From Syntrophomonadaceae bacterium (GTDB taxonomy: Bacteria > Bacillota > Dethiobacteria > DTU022): 64,000 nucleotides of DNA. Position numbers and translations under genes: made by a program. Below the pieces are notes generated by a model. That model did no database searches. It had not been told where the DNA came from and worked only from the letters and a program-made list of their open reading frames with translations. The stretch is from the NCBI GenBank assembly GCA_007119965.1, contig SKOR01000038.1, positions 34,523-98,522 of the forward strand, written 5' to 3'. Position 1 is the stretch's first letter; the number at the start of each line of letters is the position of its first letter. Shown in pieces: positions 63,447 through 64,000 of this stretch.

Positions 63447-64000
63447 GTGTTAGCCCTAAAATATGTCAGGGAAAATCCCGAAACGGTTCGCCGGGCGCTG
63501 GAGCTGAAAAATGAGGCCGGCGATTTAAACGGACTGCTATCTTTGGATCAGGAGCGCCGCGATCTTTTAAAAGATGTAGAAGACCTGAAGCAAACCCGCA
63601 ACCGGGTTTCCAAGGAAATCGGCAAACAGGGTGCTGACAGTGAAGCTGCGCAGCAAAAGAAAGATGAAATGCGTGAAGTTTCGGCAAAAATTAAAGAGCT
63701 GGATGAGAAGCTGCGGAAAATTGATGCCGGGATGGATCAGTTATTGCTCAGCCTGCCTAATATCCCTGACGAAGTTGTTCCCATCGGCAGCGAGGAAGAA
63801 GATAATATTGAAGTTCGGGCCTGGGGCGATAAGCCTGAATTTGATTACGAACCGCTGGCCCACTGGGATTTGGGTGAAAAACTGAAAATCCTTGATTTTC
63901 CCAGGGCCGGAAAAATATCCGGCAGCCGTTTTGCTGTTTACTTTGGTGCAGGTGCCAGGCTGGAGCGGGCCTTAGTTAATTTTATGCTGGACCTGCATAC
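63447..64000 (+). CDS. serS: Seryl-tRNA synthetase (5' part, cut by window edge)
   Basis: The reading frame from the GTG at 63447 gives about 184 residues that match SerRS. The N-terminal start LALKYVRENPETVRRALELK is typical. A long antiparallel coiled coil (about 28-100) with KQTRNRVSKEIG binds tRNA. The connecting segment LLLSLPNIPDEVVPIGSEEEDN leads to the class II core, whose catalytic part is outside the window. GGGAGGAG precedes the GTG. A TATAAT at 63413-63418 could be a -10 box. Confidence 0.93.
   Translation, partial: MLALKYVRENPETVRRALELKNEAGDLNGLLSLDQERRDLLKDVEDLKQTRNRVSKEIGKQGADSEAAQQKKDEMREVSAKIKELDEKLRKIDAGMDQLLLSLPNIPDEVVPIGSEEEDNIEVRAWGDKPEFDYEPLAHWDLGEKLKILDFPRAGKISGSRFAVYFGAGARLERALVNFMLDLH

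Overview
The window is the replication-origin region of a Bacillota (Firmicutes, probably an anaerobic Clostridia-type) chromosome. The evidence is the classic order rpmH-rnpA-yidD-yidC-jag-mnmE-rsmG-noc-parA-parB on one side of the origin and dnaA-dnaN-recF-dciA-remB-gyrB-gyrA on the other. A WalRK two-component system with YycH/YycI, a T-box leader and a GerMN-domain protein also fit. Base composition is moderate, with no strong bias. No rRNA, tRNA, CRISPR array or insertion sequence was seen.

Left arm (1-29.5 kb, all on the minus strand, reading away from the origin). From the origin outwards: rpmH-rnpA-yidD-yidC-jag (ends in a terminator), mnmE-rsmG, noc, parA-parB, two perfect parS sites, an M23 peptidase with a bactofilin, adk-DUF951-ychF-AI-2E permease, rpsF-ssb-rpsR-rplI-dnaB with an FAD protein, an M23/G5 peptidase with a long structured leader, the walR-walK-yycH-yycI-murA-htrA block followed by an alkaline-phosphatase-superfamily enzyme and a metallo-beta-lactamase-fold hydrolase, a CaCA cation antiporter, and the 5' end of rho.

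Origin (about 29.5-31.4 kb). Gene direction flips between rpmH (minus) and dnaA (plus). The dnaA-dnaN gap holds a perfect DnaA box and AT-rich DNA, so oriC is placed around dnaA.

Right arm (29.7-64 kb, mostly plus). dnaA, dnaN, recF, dciA, remB and gyrB are followed by a head-on (minus) DUF1850/TRAP-permease/TAXI-binding-protein transport module inserted between gyrB and gyrA. Next come a biotin-dependent carboxyltransferase subunit, a consensus promoter and T-box leader driving ilvD-ilvB-ilvH-leuC-leuD, an EF-G paralogue with altered GTPase motifs, a head-on ATP-grasp ligase divergent from ddl, a type-4 uracil-DNA glycosylase, a second two-component pair followed by a beta-propeller/GerMN protein, argS, and the 5' part of serS.

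Most genes are core machinery for replication, segregation, envelope growth and translation. The least explained features are two structured 5' leaders: a pseudoknot-like element at the start of the gyrB transcript, and a leader with two near-identical hairpins before the M23/G5 gene. Others worth checking are the RR-HK-propeller/GerMN cluster, the ATP-grasp pair, the EF-G paralogue and the GyrA quinolone-pocket valine.
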